Assembly (NCBI RefSeq): GCF_024752355.1
Contig: NZ_JANTHZ010000006.1
Location: forward strand, 62,001-126,000
Source: Ancylobacter mangrovi
GTDB lineage: Bacteria > Pseudomonadota > Alphaproteobacteria > Rhizobiales > Xanthobacteraceae
Length of the DNA: 64,000 nt
Direction of reading: 5' to 3'
This document shows, one piece after another, positions 37,525-46,526 of this stretch. Made by a program: the position numbers and the translations under genes. Under the pieces are notes generated by a model. That model did no database searches and was not told the DNA's origin. It was given only the letters and a program-made list of their open reading frames with translations. The stretch's first letter is position 1, and every line of letters begins with the position of its first letter.

Positions 37525-39143
37525 TGGGCGGCCTCCAGGCGGATGTCGGTCTCAGGCGAGGGAAGGCGGATCGTCACGCAGGTGCCGCTTCGCGCCCCCT
37601 CCTCCCGGCCGGTCTTGCTTTCTATGTCGATCCGACCGCCGTGGCGGTCGATGATCCATTTGGCGAGGGCGAGCCCGATGCCGAAGCCGGTGCCCTCGTG
37701 CTGTCCCGCCGCGCCGCGCCAGAAGCGCTCGAACACGTGCGGCAGCTCGGCCTCGGGGATGCCCGAGCCCTCGTCGCGCACCGTCAGCACGACCATTCCG
37801 GCCTCGCGGCCGGCCTCGATGCCGATGCTCCCGCCGAAAGACGAATGGCGTATCGCGTTCGCCACCAGCCCGTCCAGCGTCTGGCGCAGCCAGTCGCGGT
37901 CGGCGCTGAGCAGCAGCCCCTCCTCCGCCTCGGCGAGTTCGAGGGTGAGCCCCGCCGCCCGCGCCAGCGGGCCCATGCTCTCGCGCACGTCCTCCATAAG
38001 GTCGCGCACCGGAAAGAGCGAGCGATCGAGCTCGATCTGCCCGCTTTCCGAGCGGGCGATGCGCAGCAGGTCCTCCACCCGCCGGTGCAGCTTGCGGGCC
38101 CGGGTCTGGATGGTGACCAGCGCCGAGCGCAGCTCCGCCTCGGGCGGATGGGCGGCGCGCAGCGTGATCTCCGCCTCGCCGAGAATCACGGTCAGCGGCG
38201 TGCGCAGCTCATGGCTGACATCGGTGAAGAAGCGCCGGCGGGCGAGGTCGACGCTCTCCAGCCGGGCATTGGCGGCCCGCAGCTCCGCGGTGCGCGAATC
38301 CACGGTCTCCTGCAGCATCTTGCGCGCCGCCACCAGCCGGCCCTCGCGGCGGGCGAGATGCGCCGCCATGCGGTTGAACCGCGCCATGGCGAGGCTGAGC
38401 TCGTCATGGCCGGTGACGGTGAGGCGGGTATCGGAGCGTCCCTTGGCCAGCGCCGAGGCGGCGGTGGCGACGTCGGCGACGCGATGCACCAGCGAGCGGC
38501 CGAGCCGGTGATAGATGAACACGGCGATCAGGAACGCCAGCAGCACGCCGCTGAGCCCCCAGCGCAGGCTGCGCGCGCGAAGCTGCGCCACCGCCGCCTG
38601 GGCGTCGTGCGCGGTCGCGCGCTCGTCCTCCATCGCCTGGCCGAGCGGGGCCCCGAAGCCGGCGGCGAACACGTCGAGCGCGACCCGCACCCCGTCGGCG
38701 GGGTCGGGCCGCAGGAACGCGGTCTCGATCTGGCGGTCGAGGATCTGGAACTGGGCGCCCAGCCGGGCGACGGTGCGGCTGCGCGCCGCCATCAGCGTGC
38801 GCTGCTCCTCGTCGCCGAGGCGGCCGACATCGGCCTCCAACGCGGCCTCGAAGCGCTCGAACGAAGCCAGCACCGCCTGGCGCGCCACGGTCATGGCGCC
38901 CTGCGCGCGCAGGCTCGGGTCCTGCGCCGAGCGCAGCGCCACCAGCGCGTAGTCGCCGATGCGGGCGGAAATGCCGGAAAGCAGCTCGAGCCGGCTCTGC
39001 GCGGTGACCAGCCGCTCGACCTGCCGGTTGGCCGCGCCGAGCGTCGTCACCAGCATGAGCGCCGACGCCGCCGTCACCAGTACCGCAACGGCGAGCAGCA
39101 GCGCCATACGCGCTCTGAGTGACGAAAAAGACAGGCGCCTCAT
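37521..39143 (-). CDS. Membrane sensor histidine kinase
   Basis: A 540-aa kinase with an N-terminal transmembrane helix, a helical periplasmic sensor of about 160 residues, a second helix (WGLSGVLLAFLIAVFIYH), HAMP, HisKA with phospho-accepting His311 (FFTDVSHELRTPL) and an HATPase domain (NAIRHSSFGG, GSGIPEAELPHVFERFWRG, GTGFGIGLALAKWI). The ligand is unknown. It is translated together with the downstream OmpR-type regulator. Confidence 0.93.
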   Translation of the reverse strand: MRRLSFSSLRARMALLLAVAVLVTAASALMLVTTLGAANRQVERLVTAQSRLELLSGISARIGDYALVALRSAQDPSLRAQGAMTVARQAVLASFERFEAALEADVGRLGDEEQRTLMAARSRTVARLGAQFQILDRQIETAFLRPDPADGVRVALDVFAAGFGAPLGQAMEDERATAHDAQAAVAQLRARSLRWGLSGVLLAFLIAVFIYHRLGRSLVHRVADVATAASALAKGRSDTRLTVTGHDELSLAMARFNRMAAHLARREGRLVAARKMLQETVDSRTAELRAANARLESVDLARRRFFTDVSHELRTPLTVILGEAEITLRAAHPPEAELRSALVTIQTRARKLHRRVEDLLRIARSESGQIELDRSLFPVRDLMEDVRESMGPLARAAGLTLELAEAEEGLLLSADRDWLRQTLDGLVANAIRHSSFGGSIGIEAGREAGMVVLTVRDEGSGIPEAELPHVFERFWRGAAGQHEGTGFGIGLALAKWIIDRHGGRIDIESKTGREEGARSGTCVTIRLPSPETDIRLEAAQ

Positions 39144-39300
39144 GCCGCAGTCCCGTTACACCACCTGCGTGAGGTGACGTCAGGATAATTTCACGGACAA
39201 GACGCCCGCGCACGCTGCGGCGCAGCACAAATCCGCGCCCGCGGCAATGCGCCCGGCGGAAGGCGGGACTCGGGCAATGAAGCGCGGATACCGACCTCGG

Positions 39301-39510
39301 TCAGATATCCTGCCCGCCGGCGCCCGGCCGACCGCAACGCCACCTCAATACCTTCCACTTCGGATGCGTCTGGCTCCATTCGGCGATCGCCGGCATGGCG
39401 GACATGACGCACTGGGTCGGCAGCGGCGCCTGCTCCAGCGCGACGGACAGAGCCTCCTCACGGCAGACGCCAGGGCTGGCAACGAGGCAGATAGACAAGA
39501 TCAGTTCCAT
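39301..39510 (-). CDS. Small secreted-like hypothetical protein
   Basis: A 69-aa protein starting MELILSICLVASPGVCREEAL with a short hydrophobic N-terminus, then a conserved-looking PAIAEWSQTHPKWKVLRWRC stretch and a Gly-rich end. Small proteins with this ending are familiar in rhizobial genomes, with no known function. ATG 39510 follows AAGGA at good spacing; a longer frame to 39582 lacks a ribosome-binding site. Confidence 0.65.
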   Translation of the reverse strand: MELILSICLVASPGVCREEALSVALEQAPLPTQCVMSAMPAIAEWSQTHPKWKVLRWRCGRPGAGGQDI

Positions 39511-40017
39511 AAACCGGTTCCTTTGGCGTGAGCCAGAACCCTCTGCGTTCCCCTTTCCTCCGAAGTGGGCGCCTCGCGGCACCTTCCGGCTTCTTCGGTT
39601 CCTTCGGGACGTGCCCCAGGCAACCTCTACGCCCCCACATCAGCAAGAATGAGACCAATGCAGTCGGTCGACATGTATACGACAACTGTGGCGTGACCGG
39701 ATCACTTGATCGCCCTCTGATTGAGCGCCGCCGTGCGATGCTGAATATTCTTTGGTCATGCCGGTAATTTTCGCAGCGGCAGGCTGCGACGAAGGGCCTG
39801 TGGCCGGAGCCCCCGGAAACCACCCGCAAGGCGCTGAACGGCCGAAGAATCCCTTGCAGTTAAAGGCGAAGCGAGCCTAGTCTCTCGCCCGTCACGTGTC
39901 GGTCGCGCTATCGGGCCAACCGGTTTGGTGTTCCAAACGCTGCAACAAAGATAGCCGGGACATTTGAGAGGGGCATCCCCGCCCCTTGATCATGCAACCC
40001 CGTCTGGGAGGATTTAG
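39511..40017 (+). promoter_or_regulatory. fae upstream region, no gene seen
   Basis: A 507-bp non-coding stretch. Just before fae it has an inverted repeat GTTTGG-TGTT-CCAAAC (39923-39938) and a small leader hairpin AGGGGC/GCCCCT (39969-39986) ahead of the GGGAGGA ribosome-binding site (40005-40011). Both are candidate control elements for fae. I see no credible gene or terminator in the rest. Confidence 0.45.
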
Positions 40018-40524
40018 ATGGCCAAGATCAACAAGGTACTCATCGGTGAGTCGCTGGTCGGCGACGGCAACGAAGTCGCGCATATCGACCTCATCATTGG
40101 CCCGCGCGGTTCCGCTGCGGAGAGTGCGTTCCTCAACGCGCTCACCAACAACAAGGACGGCTTCACCTCGCTGCTCGCAGTGGTGACCCCGAACCTGCTC
40201 GCCAAGCCGAACACCATCCTGTTCAACAAGGTGACCATCAAGGACGCCCGCCAGGCGGTGCAGATGTTCGGGCCGGCCCAGTACGCCGTCGCCAAGGCCG
40301 TCGTCGACAGCGTCGCCGAAGGCGTGATCCCGGAAGACGAGGCCGACGACCTGTTCATCTCGGTCGGCGTGTTCATTCACTGGGAAGCGGCGGACGACGC
40401 CAAGATCCAGCAGTTCAACTACGAAGCCACCAAGCAGGCGATCAAGCGCGCCGTCGACGGCGAGCCGAAGATCAAGGACGTGCTCGCGCAGGCCGGCTCG
40501 GCCAAGCACCCCTTCGCCGCTTAG
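40018..40524 (+). CDS. fae: Formaldehyde-activating enzyme Fae
   Basis: A 168-aa cytoplasmic enzyme that condenses formaldehyde with tetrahydromethanopterin, the entry step of the H4MPT oxidation pathway. [24 protein letters not shown] with conserved His22, [15 protein letters not shown] and [16 protein letters not shown] are typical of true Fae. It stands alone among methanol-oxidation genes with a strong ribosome-binding site and its own terminator, consistent with high expression. The other H4MPT genes are outside the window. Confidence 0.97.
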   Translation: MAKINKVLIGESLVGDGNEVAHIDLIIGPRGSAAESAFLNALTNNKDGFTSLLAVVTPNLLAKPNTILFNKVTIKDARQAVQMFGPAQYAVAKAVVDSVAEGVIPEDEADDLFISVGVFIHWEAADDAKIQQFNYEATKQAIKRAVDGEPKIKDVLAQAGSAKHPFAA

Positions 40525-40694
40525 ATCGGAAGCAACCCTGGGCAGACAACAGCACCGCCCGCGGCGCCTCAGCATCCGAAGGGCCTGCTCCAGCGGTTGG
40601 CGGCGATCTTTCTCGACAAGTGACGGCGGCTCCCGCCCTCGCTTTCGCGATGGAGAAGGCGGACCCCGCCCTCTCCGATCCGCCGGCCCCTTCA

Positions 40695-40724
40695 AGCCCG
40701 GAGCGTCGCCGCTCCGGGCTTTTT
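40695..40724 (+). terminator. Intrinsic terminator downstream of fae
   Basis: An 11-bp perfect stem AGCCCGGAGCG/CGCTCCGGGCT with a TCGC loop (40695-40720) runs into five T residues (40720-40724). The convergent ABC ATPase gene ends at 40724, so its stop codon directly abuts the hairpin. Confidence 0.9.
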
Positions 40725-41467
40725 CATGCCGTCCCGGTCCGCTCCCGGCCGGCGAGCGCCAGCCCGGCCGTGTGGCGGAACGCCTCGACCTTGGCAGGGC
40801 TCGCGCGCTCCAGCAGTCCGAGCCTCACCTCGACGTCGCGCGCCACCTGCGCCGGCGTGCCCTCGAGCACGACGATGCGACTGGCGAGCGCGACCGCCTC
40901 GTTGCCGTCATGGGTCACGAACAGCACGGTCGCCGCGCGCCGGTGCAGCAGCGCCCGTAACAGTTCGCGCAGCCGCGTCGCGTTGGCCTCGTCGAGCGAG
41001 ACGAACGGCTCGTCCATCAGCAGCACGTCCGGCTCGATGACGAAGGCCCGCGCCAGCGCCACCCGCCGCTGCTGGCCGAGCGACAGCCGCTCGGGATAGG
41101 CGTCCGCGAGATCGGCAAGGCCCACTTCCTCCAGCATGGCGCGCCCCGCCTCCTGGCTCGCCGGGCCCGACGGCAGCGGCAGCACCACGTTCTCCAGCAC
41201 GGTGCGCCAGGGCAGCAGGCGCGGGCTCTGGAAGGCGTAGCCGATGCGCGGCGCCGGCATGCCGAAGCGCACCGAACCGCGGAACCGTGTGTCGAGGCCG
41301 GCCACGATGTTGAGCAGCGTCGTCTTGCCGAGCCCCGACGCGCCGAGCAGCACCAGGAACTCATGCGCGGCGACCTCGAGCCGGAAGTCTCGGAAGATCT
41401 CCCGCGCCGGCGCGGCGCCGACCGCCGGAAAGCGCTTCTCGGCGATGTCTATGGTGATCGAGGTCAT
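40724..41467 (-). CDS. ABC transporter ATP-binding protein (NitT/TauT type)
   Basis: A 247-aa ATPase with Walker A GASGLGKTT, signature LSLGQQRRVALARAF, Walker B LLMDEPFVSLD and the H-loop VTHDGNEAV. It belongs to the nitrate/sulfonate/taurine importer group. The start at 41467 overlaps the permease stop by 4 bp. It is the last gene of the operon that begins with the DUF3280-like gene. Confidence 0.92.
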   Translation of the reverse strand: MTSITIDIAEKRFPAVGAAPAREIFRDFRLEVAAHEFLVLLGASGLGKTTLLNIVAGLDTRFRGSVRFGMPAPRIGYAFQSPRLLPWRTVLENVVLPLPSGPASQEAGRAMLEEVGLADLADAYPERLSLGQQRRVALARAFVIEPDVLLMDEPFVSLDEANATRLRELLRALLHRRAATVLFVTHDGNEAVALASRIVVLEGTPAQVARDVEVRLGLLERASPAKVEAFRHTAGLALAGRERTGTA

Positions 41468-42213
41468 CGCCGCCACCGGTTCGCCCACCGCTCCCAGGGC
41501 TGGAGCAGCGCGATCTCGATAAGCTGCACGACGACGGTGAACGCCAGCGCATAGGCGAGCACGGTGGCGACGTCGAACAGCTGGAACGCCGTCTGCAGGG
41601 CGAAGCCGACCCCGTTGGAGCGCCCGAGCAGTTCCACTACCAGCACGATCTTCCAGGTCAGCGCGAGCCCCGAACGCGCGCTCGCCGTGAAGAAGGGCAC
41701 GAGCTGAGGCAGCGTCACCTCGCGCAGCGTCTTCAGCGCCGGCAGGCGGTAGACCCGCGCCATCTCGTCGAGGTCGCGCGACAGCGCCGCCGCGCCCTCG
41801 CGCATGGTCACCGCGACATTGGGGATCTTGTTGATCGCCACCGCCGTGATCGCAGCGACCTCGGTGAGGCCGAACCACACGTAGCACAGGATGATGATCA
41901 CCAGCGCCGGCATGTTCAGCAGCACGATCAGCCATGGCCCGAACATCTCGTTGAGCTGGCGCGACTGACCGAGCACGATGCCGACCGCCGAGCCGACCAC
42001 CATGGCGATGATGAAGCTCGCCGCCACCCGCGCCAGGGTGATGGCGATGTTGTCCTGAAGCGCGCCGCTCGCCGCCTCTCGCTCCATCGCCGCGAGCACC
42101 GCGCCGGGGCCCGGCAGCAGGGGCGAGGCGATCCACCAGGCGCCCGCCTGCCAGACCAGGGCCAGCGCCAGCAGCGAGGCCGCCGTCAGCAGGAGGCGAA
42201 ACGCCGTCGACAC
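41464..42213 (-). CDS. ABC transporter permease (NitT/TauT type)
   Basis: A 249-aa permease with six predicted helices and the cytoplasmic loop MARVYRLPALKTLREVTLPQ. GTG 42213 is the best start because it lies 7 bp after the binding-protein stop and immediately before the first helix; longer in-frame starts lie inside that gene. Confidence 0.88.
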   Translation of the reverse strand: MSTAFRLLLTAASLLALALVWQAGAWWIASPLLPGPGAVLAAMEREAASGALQDNIAITLARVAASFIIAMVVGSAVGIVLGQSRQLNEMFGPWLIVLLNMPALVIIILCYVWFGLTEVAAITAVAINKIPNVAVTMREGAAALSRDLDEMARVYRLPALKTLREVTLPQLVPFFTASARSGLALTWKIVLVVELLGRSNGVGFALQTAFQLFDVATVLAYALAFTVVVQLIEIALLQPWERWANRWRR

Positions 42214-42220
42214 GCCCCGC

Positions 42221-43237
42221 TCACTCCCCAGACGGTGCGAACAGGCCGCGGTCGAAGCCCGGATTCGGCCCGACCAGATCCGGCCCGCCGATCGATGCCA
42301 GCACGTCGTAGAGCTTGGCGCAGGACGCGCGCTCGGCCTCGCCGAAGCTGTCGGGAATGCCGGCGCGGTAATAGTCCCGCAGCTTGGCGAACTCGGCATC
42401 GTCCGCCGCCTGCATCAGGGGGCGGATGCGCGCCCAGGCCGCATCGGAGGTGGCGAGCACCCGGTTCGCGGCGGCGGCGGCCCGCAGGAAGGCGGCGATC
42501 GCCGCGCCCTTCTGCGCCAGGATCGCCTCGCGCCAGACATAGCCGACCAGCGGCGGCGCCGGGTCGATCCCGAGCCCCGCCATGATGTCCTTCACGTCGA
42601 ACAGGCGCTTGTAGCCCTTGGCGTCGAGCCGCGCCGCATAGGGCCAGAAGGTCAGCACGGCGTCGATGCGGCCGAGCTCGAGCTGCTTGTTGACCAGCGG
42701 CGGCGCGCCGTAGACCGGCTCGGCGACCTCGGCGAGATCGGCGTCGATCTGCGTGCGGCCATAGGCGCGCAGCAGCAGCCAGCTCTTGTCGAGCGCGCCG
42801 CCTGCCACGCCCAGCTTGCGCCCGCGCAGGTCCGCCAGCGTCTTCACCGGCCCATCCGGCGCGACCATGAGCGCGCCGAGGGCGTTCGAGAACGGGGCGA
42901 AGCGCAGCCGGTCGCCATCGGTGCGCCGGCGCATCGCCCAGAGCCAGTCGGAGACGATGAGGTCGATATCGCCCGCCTGCAGCCCGACCGTCGTCGCTTG
43001 CCCGCTGGCGAAATCGACATTGTCGATGACGAGCCCCTCCTTCTCGCCCAGCTTCTCGGCCTCGATGGTGGCGATCAGCCAGTTCAGCGTGCCGAATTTC
43101 AGCGCCCCGATGCGCAGCGTCCCGACGGGATTGGCGGGTTGCGCGCGGGCGCTGGGTGGCGCGAGCGCGAGCGCGCCGGTGAGCGCGCCGGCGGAGGCGA
43201 GAAGGGTTCGGCGGGACAGCATGGAGTTCGCCCTCAT
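42221..43237 (-). CDS. ABC transporter substrate-binding protein (NMT1/SsuA-like)
   Basis: A 338-aa periplasmic binding protein with a twin-arginine-type signal (MLSRRTLLASAGALTGALAL), then TLRIGALKFGTLNWLIATIEAE and a two-lobed NMT1-type fold. The ligand is unknown. It overlaps the DUF3280-like gene by 4 bp. Its place inside the methanol/lanthanide region suggests a ligand linked to quinoprotein function or C1 growth rather than a classic sulfonate. Confidence 0.88.
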   Translation of the reverse strand: MRANSMLSRRTLLASAGALTGALALAPPSARAQPANPVGTLRIGALKFGTLNWLIATIEAEKLGEKEGLVIDNVDFASGQATTVGLQAGDIDLIVSDWLWAMRRRTDGDRLRFAPFSNALGALMVAPDGPVKTLADLRGRKLGVAGGALDKSWLLLRAYGRTQIDADLAEVAEPVYGAPPLVNKQLELGRIDAVLTFWPYAARLDAKGYKRLFDVKDIMAGLGIDPAPPLVGYVWREAILAQKGAAIAAFLRAAAAANRVLATSDAAWARIRPLMQAADDAEFAKLRDYYRAGIPDSFGEAERASCAKLYDVLASIGGPDLVGPNPGFDRGLFAPSGE

Positions 43238-43785
43238 GGCGCGGCCTTGCCGGTCAGCGGCGGATCGAAGAGCCGGTTGCGGGCGAGATAGGACACGCCG
43301 CGCATCCAGGATTCGTCGGTGTTGTTGCGGATGTCGACGCTGCCCGCGCGCAGCACCTTGCCCGTCGCCACGTCGCGGAGCTGGAAATTGATGTTGAGGA
43401 TGAGGTTCGACACCTTCTGGACCAGCCCGATCACCTCGATGTCGGCACCGAGCCGGCGCGCGATCGGCAGTTCGCAGCTGTTGCAGTTGCGGAATGGTGC
43501 GGCGTCGGCGATCTTCGCCTCCTCGGGCGAAAGATCGACCACCTGATAGCCGGCGGCGGAAATCCGGCGGCGCAGTTCGTCGGTGATGAGCGCGAGGCGG
43601 TGCGCCTCCTCCGGCTTCGGACCGCTCAGGCTCGCCTCGCCGCTGGTGTCGAACAGCTCGAACGGGAAGACGGCGACGCGGGTCGCCGCCTGCGCGGACC
43701 CGGCGACGCCCATGGCCGCCAGCCACAGCCCGAGCGCGAGCCCCCCGAACGCGAACCCTCCGGCCGCGCGTGCACCTCTCCTCAT
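43234..43785 (-). CDS. DUF3280-like exported protein
   Basis: A 183-aa protein with a signal peptide (GLWLAAMGVAGSAQA), VAVFPFELFDTSGEAS and NCNSCELPIARRLGADIEVIG, which match the DUF3280 (DUF2380-like) pattern often seen beside methanol-oxidation genes. A CNSC pair could form a disulfide. The function is unknown. It is the first gene of the NitT/TauT-type ABC operon and divergent from the lut/ped-type operon. Confidence 0.82.
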   Translation of the reverse strand: MRRGARAAGGFAFGGLALGLWLAAMGVAGSAQAATRVAVFPFELFDTSGEASLSGPKPEEAHRLALITDELRRRISAAGYQVVDLSPEEAKIADAAPFRNCNSCELPIARRLGADIEVIGLVQKVSNLILNINFQLRDVATGKVLRAGSVDIRNNTDESWMRGVSYLARNRLFDPPLTGKAAP

Positions 43786-43920
43786 CCCGGACGTCTCCCT
43801 TCCCGTTTTCTATCGGTTGCCTGAAATCATACCGTCCGGGACCGGGCCCGCAACTGATCGCGATCAACTTCGCGTCACGATCTCAGGAATATTTATAATA
43901 TAAACAGAGATATCGACCAG

Positions 43921-43938
43921 TCTTATTAAATTCTTATT
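43921..43938. promoter_or_regulatory. Direct repeat TCTTATT x2, 11 bp apart, in divergent promoter region
   Basis: TCTTATT occurs at 43921-43927 and 43932-43938, one helical turn apart, in an AT-rich 262-bp gap between the DUF3280-like gene and the lut/ped-type binding-protein gene. The same heptamer occurs upstream of xoxF, and ATAAGA lies upstream of pqqA, so it may be a shared operator. Confidence 0.5.
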
Positions 43939-44047
43939 TTCTCTATTGTGTTGAATACTAGGATGCCTTTGATAGAATTTCTCCCGCGGTGACGAAACGT
44001 CAATCACACCGTCATGTAATTAAGAACACACAAGGGACGAAACGCCG

Positions 44048-45379
44048 ATGAACTGGATGGCCGGCGCCGCGACCGCGGCACGCCTCTTGAGCTCGCGCTT
44101 TCCGGGCTCGCGGCACGGGACCCCCGCTCTTCCGCCCTCCCGCCTTCTGGCCTCGGGCATGCTGGCCGCCGGCCTCTCGGTGTCCTGCCTCCTTGGCCTG
44201 TTCGCCGCGCCGCCCGCCTTGGCCCAGCAGCCCGCGAGCCCGCCGCTGGCGGCCAAGCCGGCCGCGACGATCCCGCCCGAGCAGACCTTCAACATCGGCG
44301 TGGTGCGCCAGATTCCCGAGCTGCCGCCCTGGGTGGCGCCACTGCAGATGCCGCCGGACGATCTCGGCATCGCCGGCGCCGAGCTCGGCATTCGCGACAA
44401 CCTCACCAGCGGGCGCTTCCTCAAGCTCGATTACAAGCTCACCACCGAGACCGTGCCGACCGACGGCGACCCGCTGCCGGTGGCGCAGAAGCTCTACGAC
44501 GCCGGCAACCGCTTCATCCTGCTCGACGTCCCGGCCGACCAGCTTCTGCGCATCTCCGACGCGATGAAGGACAGCGACGTCATCCTCCTCAATGTCGGCG
44601 CCCCCGACGACCGGCTGCGCCAGGAGGACTGCCGCGCCAACGTGTTCCACATCGTCCCCAGCCGGTCGATGCTGACCGACGCGCTGGCGCAGTTCCTCAT
44701 CACCAAGCGCTGGAACAACTGGTTCCTGATGGTCGGGCGCACCGACGCCGACAAGCTCTATGCCGATGCGGTGCGGCACTCGGCGAAGAAGTTCGGCGGC
44801 AAGATCGTCGCCGAGAAGGTCTGGGACTACGGCCCGGACGCGCGCGCCACCGCCCAGTCGGAAGTGCCGCGCGGCACCCAGGTCGGCGAGTACGACATGC
44901 TGATCGTGGCCGACGAGCTCGGCGAGTTCGGCGACATCCTGCCCTACAATACCTGGCTCTCGCGCCCGGTCGCCGGCACGCAGGGCCTGATGCCGCTGTC
45001 CTGGCACGAGACCATGGAGAACTGGGCCGCCTCCCAGCTCCAGAGCCGCTTCTTCAAGACCACCAAGCGCCTCATGCGCCCGCTCGACTACCAGTTCTGG
45101 GAGGGCGTGGTCGCCATCGGCTCGGCCGGCATCAAGACCCGCAACAGCGACGTGAAGACCGTGCGCGACTTCATGCTCGGCCCCGGCTACGACCTGCCCG
45201 TGTTCAAGGGCGTGGCGGCGACGTTCCGCGGCTGGGACCACCAGCTGCGCCAGCCGATCGTGCTGGCCCAGCCGACCAACATGGTCTCGCTCTCGCCGCA
45301 GGAGGGCTTCCTCCACCAGGTCACGCCGCTCGACACGCTCGGCTTCGACAAGCCCGAGACGAAATGCAAATTCAACTAA
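44048..45379 (+). CDS. PQQ-dehydrogenase-associated ABC binding protein (LutA/PedA-like)
   Basis: A 443-aa exported protein of the branched-chain-type periplasmic binding fold found only beside PQQ alcohol dehydrogenase genes. A long, basic signal region ends near APPALAQQP; FNIGVVRQIPELPPW starts the mature domain. The operon order (binding protein, beta-propeller, ATPase, permease, exported protein) matches the lut lanthanide-utilisation cluster of Methylorubrum as I recall it. The ligand is unknown; a lanthanide complex or quinoprotein-related ligand is possible. Confidence 0.88.
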   Translation: MNWMAGAATAARLLSSRFPGSRHGTPALPPSRLLASGMLAAGLSVSCLLGLFAAPPALAQQPASPPLAAKPAATIPPEQTFNIGVVRQIPELPPWVAPLQMPPDDLGIAGAELGIRDNLTSGRFLKLDYKLTTETVPTDGDPLPVAQKLYDAGNRFILLDVPADQLLRISDAMKDSDVILLNVGAPDDRLRQEDCRANVFHIVPSRSMLTDALAQFLITKRWNNWFLMVGRTDADKLYADAVRHSAKKFGGKIVAEKVWDYGPDARATAQSEVPRGTQVGEYDMLIVADELGEFGDILPYNTWLSRPVAGTQGLMPLSWHETMENWAASQLQSRFFKTTKRLMRPLDYQFWEGVVAIGSAGIKTRNSDVKTVRDFMLGPGYDLPVFKGVAATFRGWDHQLRQPIVLAQPTNMVSLSPQEGFLHQVTPLDTLGFDKPETKCKFN

Positions 45380-45406
45380 AAATCATGTAGTTGCCAGGAG
45401 GAACCG

Positions 45407-46393
45407 ATGAAACGCCCGGTCACGCTCGCCGCCGGCCTCGCCGCGCTGGCGGGGCTCTTGATGATCGATGCCCTGCCCGCCCAGGCCGGCCCCCGCGCCT
45501 TTATCTCCAACGAGCGCGACCACACCATGAGCGTGCTCGACATGGACAGCCTCAAGGTCATCAAGACCATCAAGACCGGCCGCCGGCCGCGCGGCATCAC
45601 GGCGAGCCCGGACGGCAAGCTGATCTATCTGTGCGCCTCAGACGACAGCCGGATCGAGGTCTATGATTCCCAGACCATGGAGCTGGTGAAGACGCTGCGC
45701 TCCGGTCCCGACCCGGAGCTGTTCGTGCTGCACCCCTCGGGCAACCCGCTCTACATCGCCAACGAAGACGACAACATGGTCACGGTGGTGAATGTGAACA
45801 ATAACGAGCTGGTGGCCGAGATCCCGGTGGGCGTGGAGCCGGAGGGCATGGGCGTGAGCCCGGACGGGAAATATCTCGTCAACACCTCCGAGACCACCAA
45901 CATGGCCCACGTGATCGACACCAGCAACAACGAGATCATCGAGAACATCCTCGTCGATTCGCGCCCGCGCTTCGCCCAGTTCAGCCATGACGGCAAGCAG
46001 CTCTGGGTATCCTCGGAGGTCGGTGGCACGGTCGCGGTGGTCGACCCGGCGACGTGGAAGATCGTGAAGAAGATCTCCTTCAAGATCCCCGGCGTCGCGG
46101 ACGAGGCCATCCAGCCGGTCGGCATCCGCCTGACCAAGGACGGCAGCAAGGCGTTTGTCGCCCTCGGCCCGGCCAACCGCGTCGCGGTGATCGACCCGAA
46201 GACGCTCGAGGTGGAGAAATATCTGCTCGTCGGCCAGCGCGTCTGGCAGCTCGGCTTCACGCCGGACGAGAAGGTCCTCGTGTCGACCAACGGCAATTCG
46301 AACGACGTCTCGATCATCGACGTGGCGAGCGAGAAGGTCACCAAGTCGATCACCGTCGGCCGCGCGCCGTGGGGCGTGGTGATCGTGCCCTAA
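45407..46393 (+). CDS. PQQ-associated YVTN beta-propeller protein
   Basis: A 328-aa periplasmic protein with a signal peptide (TLAAGLAALAGLLMIDALPAQA) and about seven YVTN-type blades, for example RAFISNERDHTMSVLDMDSL and ITASPDGKLIYLCASDDS. Family members are found with PQQ dehydrogenase ABC systems; the function is unknown, with a scaffold or binding role likely. CCAGGAGG lies 5 nt before the ATG. Confidence 0.9.
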   Translation: MKRPVTLAAGLAALAGLLMIDALPAQAGPRAFISNERDHTMSVLDMDSLKVIKTIKTGRRPRGITASPDGKLIYLCASDDSRIEVYDSQTMELVKTLRSGPDPELFVLHPSGNPLYIANEDDNMVTVVNVNNNELVAEIPVGVEPEGMGVSPDGKYLVNTSETTNMAHVIDTSNNEIIENILVDSRPRFAQFSHDGKQLWVSSEVGGTVAVVDPATWKIVKKISFKIPGVADEAIQPVGIRLTKDGSKAFVALGPANRVAVIDPKTLEVEKYLLVGQRVWQLGFTPDEKVLVSTNGNSNDVSIIDVASEKVTKSITVGRAPWGVVIVP

Positions 46394-46425
46394 CCGGGCG
46401 CCAAACGAGAAAGAGAGGAGCCGGC

Positions 46426-46472
46426 ATGAAAAGAAGGTTCACATGACGACGTTCGCGCGTTCATTCTCCTGA
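46426..46472 (+). other. Two overlapping micro-ORFs with strong ribosome-binding site
   Basis: After GAGAGGAG, an ATG at 46426 reads MKRRFT and stops at 46446. Its stop overlaps by ATGA a second ATG at 46443 that reads MTTFARSFS and stops at 46472. They sit between the beta-propeller gene and a GC-rich hairpin. They could be leader peptides of an attenuator, or a residue of the two small genes that occupy this slot in the lut cluster of Methylorubrum. No family is recognisable. Confidence 0.4.
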
Positions 46473-46482
46473 AGATCCGACT

Positions 46483-46510
46483 GGCCCCGGCCGCGCGCCG
46501 GGGCCTTCCT
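46483..46510 (+). terminator. Attenuator-like hairpin before the ABC ATPase gene
   Basis: A 9-bp stem GGCCCCGGC/GCCGGGGCC with a CGCGC loop (46483-46505) is followed by TTCCTT, a poor U-tract. It lies inside the operon, between micro-ORFs and the ATPase gene, so partial termination is likely. Confidence 0.55.
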
Positions 46511-46526
46511 TCCGACCGGACTGCCG

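Noticed and set aside
39458-39829. 123-codon minus-strand frame upstream of fae
   Set aside because: It has no ribosome-binding site or domain, and its composition is basic and irregular. The nested 69-aa frame with a good ribosome-binding site is a better gene.
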